Of a DNA stretch of 5,904 nucleotides, positions 1-5,478 are shown in pieces. Source of the stretch: Thermoplasmata archaeon (lineage in GTDB: Archaea > Thermoplasmatota > Thermoplasmata > Thermoplasmatales > Thermoplasmataceae); the NCBI GenBank assembly GCA_021802365.1, contig JAKAAJ010000062.1, forward strand, positions 1-5,904, given 5' to 3'. The position numbers and the translations under genes are program-made. How positions within the stretch are numbered: the first letter of the stretch is position 1; each line of letters opens with the position of its first letter. The notes beneath the pieces were generated by a model. That model had not been told where the DNA came from. It was given only the letters and a program-made list of their open reading frames with translations, and searched no databases.

Positions 1-123
1 GTGGTGGGCATGATAATACTGTTCTTTTTCGTATCAAGCAGGCCAGCCCCGGGACTGCCCCTCATAAACTCAGGCGCCATAGGGGGATTCCTCATAGCAT
101 TTGCAATATTCACACTCCACTGA
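1..123 (+). CDS. C-terminal end of a membrane protein, possibly presenilin-family intramembrane aspartyl protease (5' partial)
   Basis: Frame 1 is open from the window edge and gives 40 residues before a TGA at 121-123. It shows two hydrophobic stretches (about residues 1-12 and 24-39) joined by a Pro-rich turn containing PGLPLINSGAI. Archaeal presenilin/signal-peptide-peptidase homologues end with a PxLP-type (PAL-like) motif followed by a Gly/Ala-rich last helix, and this tail fits from memory. Such proteins cleave transmembrane segments with two membrane-embedded aspartates, which would lie upstream of the window, so catalytic competence cannot be judged. The gene converges on purH with only base 124 between the two stop codons, leaving no dedicated terminator space. 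Another small polytopic membrane protein remains possible. The reading frame and C-terminus are more secure than the family name. Confidence 0.5.
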   Translation: MVGMIILFFFVSSRPAPGLPLINSGAIGGFLIAFAIFTLH

Positions 124-124
124 A

Positions 125-1627
125 TCAGTGCAGGAATACCCTGGTAGATGTGAAATACATGGTGATTCCCAGTTCCGAGGCTTTGGCGATAACTTCCTCG
201 TCCCTGATAGAGCCTCCTGGCTGGATTATTGCAGATATTCCGGCCTTCCCCGCTATTTCCACGTTATCATAGAATGGGAAGAACGCATCCGATGCCAGAA
301 CAGAGCCCCTGGCCCTGTCCCCTGACCTGTCAACGGCAATCTTCATTGCCTCCACCCTGGATGTCTGCCCGGCCCCTATCCCAACAGTCTGTTTATTCCT
401 TGCAATAACTATGGCATTGCTTCTGCAGTGGGCCACTACTTTCCATGAAAACTCAAGGTCGGCAATCCTGTCATCCGAAAGGGGTTCACCACATTTCAGC
501 TGAAGCGGCCCGTGGCTGGAGTTAAGTCTTTCCTGTGCGAGTATCCCATTGGATATGGACCTCACCCTCAGTGAATCATCCGGTTTGAAATTCACCTTCA
601 GCACCCTCAGGTTTTTCTTTTTCTTTAGCAGCTCCAGTGCCTCCTGGGAGTATGACTTTGCAATCAGCACCTCAACGAACATCTTTGAGATCTCTGCATA
701 ACATGATTCGTCAAACTCTCCGTTCACTGCTATTACTGATCCGTAGGCTGACTCGCTGTCAGCATCTATGGCCTTTCTCAGGGCGGATGCCAGTGAGTCT
801 GAAGAGGCTACACCGCAGGGGGTGTTATGCTTTATGACAACTGCAGTGGGTTCATCGAACTCCAGGACAGTCTCATAGGCTGAGTCGGAATCCATAAGGT
901 TGTTGTAGGACAATTCCTTTCCCTGGATCTGAGTTGCATTGGCAATTCCGCTTTCGCTGTTGTCTCTAAAGAGGAAGCCTTTCTGCTGCGGATTCTCCCC
1001 GTATCTGAGCTCCACACCATTGTAACCTGTGACGAAAAGGGTCTTCGGTGTTGTCCCGTAAAGGACGGAATTCAGCTTCTGATAAATCTCTATGTCGTAT
1101 ACAGCCATCCTGCGGAAAGCCTTCACTGCGAGCCTCCTTCTTGATTCCAGCGATATCTGGCCCGCCTGCATCAGCTCCTCCGAAAGCAGATGATAGTCCT
1201 CTGGATCGGATGCTACAGTCACCCGCTCAAAGTTCTTGGCTGCTGCCCTTATGAGTGACACTCCGCCGATATCGATGTTTTCAATCATATCGTCAAGTTT
1301 GCCGCTTTCAGATTTTTCATGAAAAGGATAGAGGTTGCATATCACAAGATCAAATTTTGGAAAATTCATTTTCCCAATTTCCTCAAAGCTTGCCGGATCG
1401 TCCTTTGCAAGTATTCCGGCGAATATAGCGGGATGGAGCGTCTTCACCCTTCCTTCAAGAAGTGAATCGAATCCTGTGAGATTCGATGTACTTACCGCCT
1501 TAATGCCATTTGACTGTAGATGCTTGAACGTCGAACCTGTTGCATAGATCGTATCAATATTGGCCCTTATGCCGTTCAGAAATGGAACAAGATCCCGCTT
1601 GTCTGAAACACTGGCAAGAATATTCAT
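125..1627 (-). CDS. purH: Bifunctional AICAR formyltransferase / IMP cyclohydrolase PurH
   Basis: PurH catalyses the last two steps of de novo purine synthesis in the cytosol: AICAR plus 10-formyl-THF to FAICAR, then ring closure to IMP. The 500-residue length is close to the bacterial 510-530. The N-terminal MGS-like cyclohydrolase domain (about 1-190) has SVSDK (6-10), VKTLHP with Lys62 (61-66), NLYPF with Tyr100 (98-102), IDIGG with Asp119 and AAAK with Lys131, matching the known IMPCH active-site set. The transformylase domain (about 200-500) has RYGENPQQ (208-215), KHNTPCG with the catalytic Lys-His pair 266-267, GIGAGQTSRV (416-425), SDAFFPF (446-452), QPGGSIRD (469-476) and the terminal RxFxH (496-500). 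The ATG is supported because the family's SVSDK segment begins only five residues in and a TATA-like element lies just upstream; no Shine-Dalgarno is visible, suggesting a leaderless mRNA. Many archaea use PurP plus PurO instead, so a fused bacterial-type PurH is patchy in archaea and may have been acquired by transfer. No key residue is missing. Confidence 0.96.
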   Translation of the reverse strand: MNILASVSDKRDLVPFLNGIRANIDTIYATGSTFKHLQSNGIKAVSTSNLTGFDSLLEGRVKTLHPAIFAGILAKDDPASFEEIGKMNFPKFDLVICNLYPFHEKSESGKLDDMIENIDIGGVSLIRAAAKNFERVTVASDPEDYHLLSEELMQAGQISLESRRRLAVKAFRRMAVYDIEIYQKLNSVLYGTTPKTLFVTGYNGVELRYGENPQQKGFLFRDNSESGIANATQIQGKELSYNNLMDSDSAYETVLEFDEPTAVVIKHNTPCGVASSDSLASALRKAIDADSESAYGSVIAVNGEFDESCYAEISKMFVEVLIAKSYSQEALELLKKKKNLRVLKVNFKPDDSLRVRSISNGILAQERLNSSHGPLQLKCGEPLSDDRIADLEFSWKVVAHCRSNAIVIARNKQTVGIGAGQTSRVEAMKIAVDRSGDRARGSVLASDAFFPFYDNVEIAGKAGISAIIQPGGSIRDEEVIAKASELGITMYFTSTRVFLH

Positions 1628-1644
1628 GGGGTGAAATAGCAGAG

Positions 1645-1661
1645 ATTATTAAATGAGTTTC
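1645..1661 (-). promoter_or_regulatory. Putative BRE/TATA promoter of purH
   Basis: Read on the minus strand, GGAAACTCATTTAATAAT precedes the purH ATG. The TTTAATAA core (1653-1646) lies 19-26 nt before the ATG, with a purine-rich BRE-like stretch just upstream. The spacing is at the short end for an archaeal promoter and implies leaderless or nearly leaderless transcription, in line with the lack of a ribosome binding site (ATTTCACCCC before ATG). Start-site mapping was not possible here. Confidence 0.45.
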
Positions 1662-1674
1662 CTGATTCTCATTT
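1651..1674. promoter_or_regulatory. Inverted repeat over the purH TATA/BRE, candidate operator
   Basis: AAATGAG (1651-1657) and CTCATTT (1668-1674) are perfect 7-bp inverted arms separated by 10 bp. The left arm overlaps the purH TATA-like element and the spacer covers the BRE position. A protein bound here would be expected to block TBP/TFB, so a repressor site is the natural reading. A third copy, CTCATTT, is at 1721-1727. The same heptamer also occurs inside coding sequence at 3462-3468, 5426-5432 and 5883-5889, so it is not exclusive to promoters. Regulator and ligand are unknown. Confidence 0.35.
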
Positions 1675-1701
1675 GAATACGCTGAGATAAGGATGCGGAT
1701 C

Positions 1702-1715
1702 GTGATTATAATTAC
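1702..1715. promoter_or_regulatory. Near-palindrome GTGATTATAATTAC in the purH-mat divergent region
   Basis: This 14-bp sequence is symmetric about 1708/1709 with a single mismatched pair (G1704/T1713). It sits near the middle of the 178-bp region between the divergent purH and mat genes. It could be a binding site for a dimeric regulator, or simply a TATA-like AT-rich element. No other evidence for function is visible. Confidence 0.25.
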
Positions 1716-1760
1716 CGGCACTCATTTTTTGGCCTGTTGAGTAATTGATCATTCCAGTTA

Positions 1761-1775
1761 CAAAACATTTATGAT
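1761..1775 (+). promoter_or_regulatory. Putative BRE/TATA promoter of mat
   Basis: CAAAACATTTATGAT resembles an A-rich BRE followed by a TATA core (TTTATGAT, 1768-1775), 31-38 nt before the mat ATG. This would place initiation roughly at 1796-1801 with a leader of 5-10 nt. A less likely alternative core is TTAAAT at 1781-1786. Confidence 0.45.
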
Positions 1776-1795
1776 TGATGTTAAATCCCTGTTAA

Positions 1796-1799
1796 GAGG
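1796..1799 (+). promoter_or_regulatory. Short Shine-Dalgarno-like GAGG before mat
   Basis: GAGG ends 6 nt before the ATG at 1806, which is good spacing for a ribosome binding site and supports this start. However, the inferred transcription start is so close that the motif may lie at the extreme 5' end of the mRNA or outside it. purH has no equivalent. Confidence 0.35.
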
Positions 1800-1805
1800 C
1801 AAACA

Positions 1806-3011
1806 ATGGAAAGAAACATTGCAGTCGAGAAGGTTACGCAGACACCTACAGCAAAGAGAGAAGTTGAAATCGTAGAGAGAAAGGGCATTGGACACCCTGA
1901 CAGTGTGTCAGATGGAATCGCAGAGTCAGTAAGCAGAGCGCTCAGCAAATATTACCTTAAAGAATACGGAAAGATTCTGCACCATAATACCGATCAGGTT
2001 GAGATAGTTGGAGGGCAGTCAGCCCCTGGATTCGGCGGAGGCCTTGTACTTGAACCCACGTATATTCTTCTGAGTGGAAGGGCAACAACAAAGGTTGGAA
2101 ACGACAGGATTCCATTCAAGTCCATAGCAATAAAGGCTACCAGGGAATACCTCAAGCAGAATTTTGCGCATCTTGATCTGGATGCGGACACAATGATCGA
2201 CTGCAGGATTGGCCATGGATCTGTTGATCTGGTTGATCTTTACGATACATCCAAGCTGAGGTCTAACGATACTTCCTTTGGAGTGGGATTTGCACCCTTC
2301 ACAGATACGGAAAGGCTTGTATATGAAACGGAGCGTTACATAAATGGCAAGGAACTGAAGAGCAAGCTCCCTGCAATTGGATATGATATCAAGGTTATGG
2401 GTTTCCGTAACAGGGACAGGATCAACCTGACAATTGCAGCCGCCTATGTGGACAAGTTCGTTCAGACAGACCCCGAATATTTCTCCATTAAAAGTGAACT
2501 GAAAGAACTCCTTGCCAAGAATGCCCAGAAATTCACGGATAAGCCTGTGGACATATTCATAAACACTGCAGATGAGGAGGAGGGCAAAGGAACAGGGCAT
2601 TACCTCACCGTCACTGGCCTGTCCATGGAAAATGGAGATGACGGTTCTGTGGGAAGAGGAAACAGGGTTACCGGGCTAATTACACCATACAGGCCCATGA
2701 GCATGGAAGCAGCAGCAGGAAAGAATCCCGTCACACATGTGGGAAAACTCTACAATGTCCTGTCGAACCTTATTGCCCAGGACATAGTGAAGGAACATCC
2801 AGGTGATGTCGAGGAGGTTCACGTCAGAATCGTGTCCCAGATAGGAAGGAGGATCGATGATCCCCATGTTGCAAGCATCCAGGTAATGTATGCTGACAAT
2901 GTTGACCCATCGAAATTGAAAAACAACATACGGAACCTTGCAGACGACAGAATAGCAAAGGTCCACGACCTCACAAACATGTTTGTTGAGGGAAAGGTTC
3001 AGGTCTTCTGA
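1806..3011 (+). CDS. mat: Archaeal-type S-adenosylmethionine synthetase (methionine adenosyltransferase)
   Basis: The enzyme makes S-adenosylmethionine from methionine and ATP, releasing phosphate and diphosphate, in the cytosol; it supplies methylation and polyamine synthesis. The 401-residue length is typical of the archaeal MAT family, which is very divergent from bacterial/eukaryotic MetK. Family hallmarks are present in order: [14 protein letters not shown] (20-33), [13 protein letters not shown] (59-71) followed by GFGGG (75-79), IGHGSVDL (135-142), [14 protein letters not shown] (196-209), the glycine-rich [13 protein letters not shown] (278-290), [22 protein letters not shown] (293-314, named by its ends because it is long) and QIGRRIDDP (345-353). 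It is complete with no frameshift. It is transcribed divergently from purH across 178 bp and ends in a hairpin whose stem contains the stop codon. Antisense open frames within it are shadows. The symbol mat is used in archaea; metK is a common synonym. Confidence 0.98.
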   Translation: MERNIAVEKVTQTPTAKREVEIVERKGIGHPDSVSDGIAESVSRALSKYYLKEYGKILHHNTDQVEIVGGQSAPGFGGGLVLEPTYILLSGRATTKVGNDRIPFKSIAIKATREYLKQNFAHLDLDADTMIDCRIGHGSVDLVDLYDTSKLRSNDTSFGVGFAPFTDTERLVYETERYINGKELKSKLPAIGYDIKVMGFRNRDRINLTIAAAYVDKFVQTDPEYFSIKSELKELLAKNAQKFTDKPVDIFINTADEEEGKGTGHYLTVTGLSMENGDDGSVGRGNRVTGLITPYRPMSMEAAAGKNPVTHVGKLYNVLSNLIAQDIVKEHPGDVEEVHVRIVSQIGRRIDDPHVASIQVMYADNVDPSKLKNNIRNLADDRIAKVHDLTNMFVEGKVQVF

Positions 3012-3029
3012 ACCTCTCTTGTTTTTTAT
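2995..3029 (+). terminator. Hairpin plus T-tract terminator overlapping the mat stop codon
   Basis: AGGTTCAG (2995-3002) and CTGAACCT (3008-3015) are perfect 8-bp inverted arms around a 5-nt loop GTCTT, followed by TTGTTTTTTAT (3019-3029). This looks like a factor-independent terminator. The 3' arm contains the TGA stop (3009-3011) and the 5' arm encodes the last codons of mat, so coding and termination signals are overlaid. Archaeal termination often needs only the T-rich tract, so the hairpin may also act in 3'-end stability. Confidence 0.6.
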
Positions 3030-3037
3030 ACAGAGAT

Positions 3038-3050
3038 CTTTTTATTTCTT
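3038..3050 (+). terminator. Second T-rich tract downstream of mat
   Basis: CTTTTTATTTCTT lies 27-39 nt past the mat stop. It could be a backup archaeal T-tract terminator for transcripts escaping the first one, useful because the next gene is convergent. There is no associated hairpin. Confidence 0.35.
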
Positions 3051-3052
3051 GC

Positions 3053-3072
3053 TTAAAAACTGAACCTGTTTT
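3053..3072 (-). terminator. Possible terminator of the acetyltransferase gene
   Basis: On the minus strand the region 21-40 nt past the acetyltransferase stop reads AAAAC, a 7-nt loop AGGTTCA, then GTTTTTAA. The result is a weak 5-bp stem running into a T5 tract (3059-3055). The stem is AT-rich, so the T-tract alone may be the signal. Confidence 0.3.
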
Positions 3073-3092
3073 GAATTCATAAAGAGATTATT

Positions 3093-3548
3093 TCAGATTA
3101 TTTTCCACATTGTGAAAGCATCGGAGGAGTCACTGTAATAACCCTTTATCCTTGATGTTATCACAAATCCGAATTTTCTGTAAAAGGCTATGGCAGATTC
3201 GTTGTCAACCTTGACCTCAAGCCTTATGCTCATGAGGTGGTTCTGGATTGCAAAATTTATGAAGTTTTCCATAAGGGACTTTCCTATGCCCTTGCTCCTC
3301 AGCTCTGAACGGACAGCAAGAAGAAGGATTCTGGCCTCACCTTCATGATTCCTGGCCCCTATGATGAAACCCTGGACAGATTCATTCAGTACATATACCC
3401 TGAACGCCTGTGGCCATGCACTGTACAGATCCATGATCAGGCTTGAGGAGTAGTACTCCGAAAATGAGTTCCTGGCTATATCCATTACATCGTAAATGTC
3501 ATCCCGCTGGAACTCCCTGATATAGCCCTGCACAAAATGTGAGTTCAT
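3093..3548 (-). CDS. rimI: GNAT-family N-acetyltransferase, RimI/Ard1-like
   Basis: This is a GCN5-related acetyltransferase that transfers acetyl from acetyl-CoA; the closest resemblance is to RimI/Ard1 N-alpha-terminal protein acetyltransferases, which act in the cytosol. I chose the ATG at 3548 (151 residues). The frame is open to a TTG at 3590, but that TTG is next to a strong TATA box (3585-3578) that would place initiation near 3554, so the extra 14 residues are probably never transcribed. Counting from the ATG: IREF begins strand 1 (9-12), RSELRSKGIGKS (80-91) is the Q/RxxGxG/A acetyl-CoA pyrophosphate loop, RLEVKVDNESAIAFYRKFGF (109-128) is the motif-B region, and GYYSDSSDAFTMWK (136-149) matches the GYYxDxxDAxxM ending of RimI/Ard1 proteins. 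It is tandem with the ClC gene, 88 bp downstream of it, and convergent with mat. The substrate cannot be fixed from sequence; another small-molecule GNAT is less likely. Confidence 0.88.
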   Translation of the reverse strand: MNSHFVQGYIREFQRDDIYDVMDIARNSFSEYYSSSLIMDLYSAWPQAFRVYVLNESVQGFIIGARNHEGEARILLLAVRSELRSKGIGKSLMENFINFAIQNHLMSIRLEVKVDNESAIAFYRKFGFVITSRIKGYYSDSSDAFTMWKII

Positions 3549-3577
3549 TGCCAAATTTTTTCCCCTTACCTGTACAA

Positions 3578-3590
3578 TAATATATTGCAA
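3578..3590 (-). promoter_or_regulatory. TATA box (ATATATTA) of the acetyltransferase gene
   Basis: On the minus strand TTGCAATATATTA contains ATATATTA at 3585-3578, 30-37 nt before the ATG at 3548. It predicts a transcript starting around 3554, with a leader of about 6 nt. This element decides the start: the upstream in-frame TTG at 3590 precedes the predicted transcript. A GGGG run at 3565-3562 lies too far upstream of the ATG, and probably upstream of the transcript start, to act as a ribosome binding site. Confidence 0.55.
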
Positions 3591-3614
3591 TTAGTACTTT
3601 TCTACATACATAAA

Positions 3615-3626
3615 GCGAAATTTCGC
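3615..3626. repeat. Perfect 12-bp palindrome between the ClC and acetyltransferase genes
   Basis: GCGAAATTTCGC is exactly self-complementary. It lies 11 bp past the ClC stop and about 30 bp upstream of the acetyltransferase TATA box. It could be an operator for a dimeric regulator of the downstream gene, or a small 4-bp-stem/AATT-loop hairpin followed by a short T-run (TTTA) at the ClC mRNA end. Neither reading is proven; an isolated palindrome of this size can also be chance. Confidence 0.3.
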
Positions 3627-3636
3627 ATCTGCAGGA

Positions 3637-5436
3637 TCAGACAGGATTGGCCCTGAGCTTCCGCACCTCTCTGTTGTATGCATCCGCTATATCTGAGAAG
3701 CCGATTGTCCCTACAACCATATTCTTGTTATTGCTGTCTATAACAACCAGTTTCCCTATGGTTGATTTTGTAAGTTCATCCAGAGCCTGGTGTATGCTGG
3801 AGGTTTTGTCTATAACCATCACACTGGTGCTCATAACATCCTTTACCTGTGTCTTGCTTGGGCTTCCCGATGACGATAAGGATTCCAGCGATACCATGCC
3901 CAGAAGCTTTCCGTTTTCAGTTACGACTATGGTCTTGGTGTTTGTCATGTTAATGAGTGAGTATGCCTCTGACAGGCTCGAATCCGGGGAGGCTGAAGGG
4001 AAGTCTGTTTTCATTGCATCCTCTACACTTATCTGATCGAGTATTGGCCTCTCGTATTCGCCTGCGTGTGCTGGTGAGGCAGCCCTGTTAAGAACCTGAG
4101 CATGATAAATTGAATATTTCTTTCCTGAGACGAAATATGATGTCACTGTTGCAAGCATCAGCGGCAGGAACAGCCCAAAACCACCGGTCATCTCAGTTCC
4201 CATGATCAGGACTGATATAGGAGCCTTTGAAATTCCGCCGAAGAAAGATATCATTGTAACTATAGTAACCTCAACGATATTCAGGAACGGGAAGAACGGA
4301 TGCAAAACCATCCAGATGGATGCACCCATAAATGCCCCTATTGTCAGGCCCGGGGCAAATACGCCACCTGAACCACCTGATCCTATTGTCAGAGATGTGG
4401 CTACTATTTTTACAAAAAATACGATTATCAGAATATACAGGGGAAGGAGTGCAAGGCTCTGGAAGAAAATCTGCTGAATCCAGCCGTATCCAAGGCCCAG
4501 TATCTGTGGGAACCATATGGCAATGATCCCTACAATTAATGCGCCGATTGCAGGCCTTAACATTTTTGGGACCCTCTTCAGCTTGGAAAAGAGGGACTGG
4601 GTTCCATAGAAAACCTTGACATAAAGGACTCCTCCAAGGCCAGCAAGTAATCCAACCAAAAGATAAAGTATCAGGGATTCCGGATGTGTGAAAGATATCA
4701 CATCACTGGATGGAATTGTGAAAAGGAAACGGTATCCAAAAACTGAGCCAAATATGGAGTATCCAATTATGGAGGCTATGACTGAAGGGATAAGTGCTTC
4801 AACTTCAAAATCCTGCCTGTAGAGTATTTCAGTGCTCAGAAGTGCCCCTCCAAGCGGTGCCATGAAAATGCTCCCTATTCCGGCACCTATTCCTGCTGCC
4901 ATTGCGATTCTTCTGTCGTGATCTGAAAGGTGCATAATATCTGCAACAAATGATCCAAAGCCTGCTGCAATCTGCGCAGTTGGGCCCTCCCTTCCTGCAC
5001 TTCCACCTGAGCCGATGGTGATCGCCGAAGCAACCAGCTTGACAGCAGGTATTCTACGCCTGATTTTTCCATTTTTGTTGTGGAATGCATCAATTGCAGC
5101 ATCAGTTCCGTGACCCTCTGCCTCCGGTGCAAACCTGTATACTAAGAACCCCGAGAGGAGCCCTCCGATTACTGTTGCCACGGGTATAAGGAACACATCA
5201 TAATGCCCCAGTGTGTAACCAGGTGTGCCTCCCGAAGCACCACTTGCAGGCGGAGCAAAACCTGTGAGCCCTGTGAGAAGGTATTCCGTTACAAAGCGTA
5301 TGGCAAAATACAGTGCAATTGCACCTAGGCCCGCTATTATACCGATAAGGGTTCCAACAATGACCCATTTGGAAACCTCCTCACGCTTCATGAGGGTATT
5401 TCCCAGCGATTTTACGCTATCGGTTAAATGAGACAT
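3637..5436 (-). CDS. ClC-family chloride channel / Cl-/H+ antiporter with C-terminal CBS pair
   Basis: This integral membrane protein (599 residues) has the ClC fold (about 25-450) followed by a cytosolic pair of CBS domains (about 467-520 and 530-595), a common sensor of adenine nucleotides or ionic strength. Anion-pathway signatures are GHGTDA (108-113, at the GSGIPE position of E. coli ClC), GREGP (148-152) with the gating glutamate Glu150, GVFAP (358-362), and Tyr444 in SIYHAQ near the inner chloride site. The two halves share TIGSGGS (140-146 and 350-356), reflecting the family's internal duplication. By hand alignment Glu203 matches E. coli Glu202, while the internal proton glutamate (E. 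coli Glu203) is Ile204. Transport stoichiometry, channel versus exchanger, therefore cannot be assumed. A start at ATG 5436 leaves about 24 soluble residues before helix 1. It begins 27 bp after the helicase stop and may be co-transcribed with it or use its own promoter. In an acidophile it could help manage chloride and proton load; that is inference. Confidence 0.95.
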   Translation of the reverse strand: MSHLTDSVKSLGNTLMKREEVSKWVIVGTLIGIIAGLGAIALYFAIRFVTEYLLTGLTGFAPPASGASGGTPGYTLGHYDVFLIPVATVIGGLLSGFLVYRFAPEAEGHGTDAAIDAFHNKNGKIRRRIPAVKLVASAITIGSGGSAGREGPTAQIAAGFGSFVADIMHLSDHDRRIAMAAGIGAGIGSIFMAPLGGALLSTEILYRQDFEVEALIPSVIASIIGYSIFGSVFGYRFLFTIPSSDVISFTHPESLILYLLVGLLAGLGGVLYVKVFYGTQSLFSKLKRVPKMLRPAIGALIVGIIAIWFPQILGLGYGWIQQIFFQSLALLPLYILIIVFFVKIVATSLTIGSGGSGGVFAPGLTIGAFMGASIWMVLHPFFPFLNIVEVTIVTMISFFGGISKAPISVLIMGTEMTGGFGLFLPLMLATVTSYFVSGKKYSIYHAQVLNRAASPAHAGEYERPILDQISVEDAMKTDFPSASPDSSLSEAYSLINMTNTKTIVVTENGKLLGMVSLESLSSSGSPSKTQVKDVMSTSVMVIDKTSSIHQALDELTKSTIGKLVVIDSNNKNMVVGTIGFSDIADAYNREVRKLRANPV

Positions 5437-5463
5437 CTGTACTGTTTTCGTATCGCAGTGTTT

Positions 5464-5478
5464 CTAAAGTATTTTTCT
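5464..5478 (-). promoter_or_regulatory. Possible BRE/TATA promoter of the ClC gene inside the helicase 3' end
   Basis: The minus strand reads AGAAAAATACTTTAG, an A-rich BRE-like run followed by TACTTTA, 28-42 nt before the ClC ATG at 5436. It overlaps the helicase stop codon (TAG, 5466-5464). It would let ClC be transcribed independently despite the 27-bp gap. The core is a weak TATA match, and read-through from the helicase is equally plausible. Confidence 0.3.

Noticed and set aside
101..325. 74-codon plus-strand frame over the end of purH
   Set aside because: It overlaps both the membrane-protein tail and the conserved C-terminus of PurH in a different frame and shows no family features.
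1628..1805. A SAM riboswitch or other structured leader upstream of mat
   Set aside because: The inferred transcript start is within about 10 nt of the ATG, leaving no room for a leader aptamer, and no SAM-I-like pairing pattern was seen.
2019..2600. 193-codon open frame antisense to mat
   Set aside because: It lies wholly opposite a strongly conserved gene, has a Cys-rich, low-complexity-like composition with no recognisable domain, and no promoter of its own; a shadow of mat codon structure.
3562..3565. GGGG as the ribosome binding site of the acetyltransferase
   Set aside because: It ends 13 nt before the ATG and probably lies upstream of the transcription start predicted by the TATA box.
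3647..4036. 129-codon open frame antisense to the ClC CBS region
   Set aside because: It is opposite well-matched CBS domains; its hydrophobic content is explained by the complementary strand of CBS codons. No start signal supports it.
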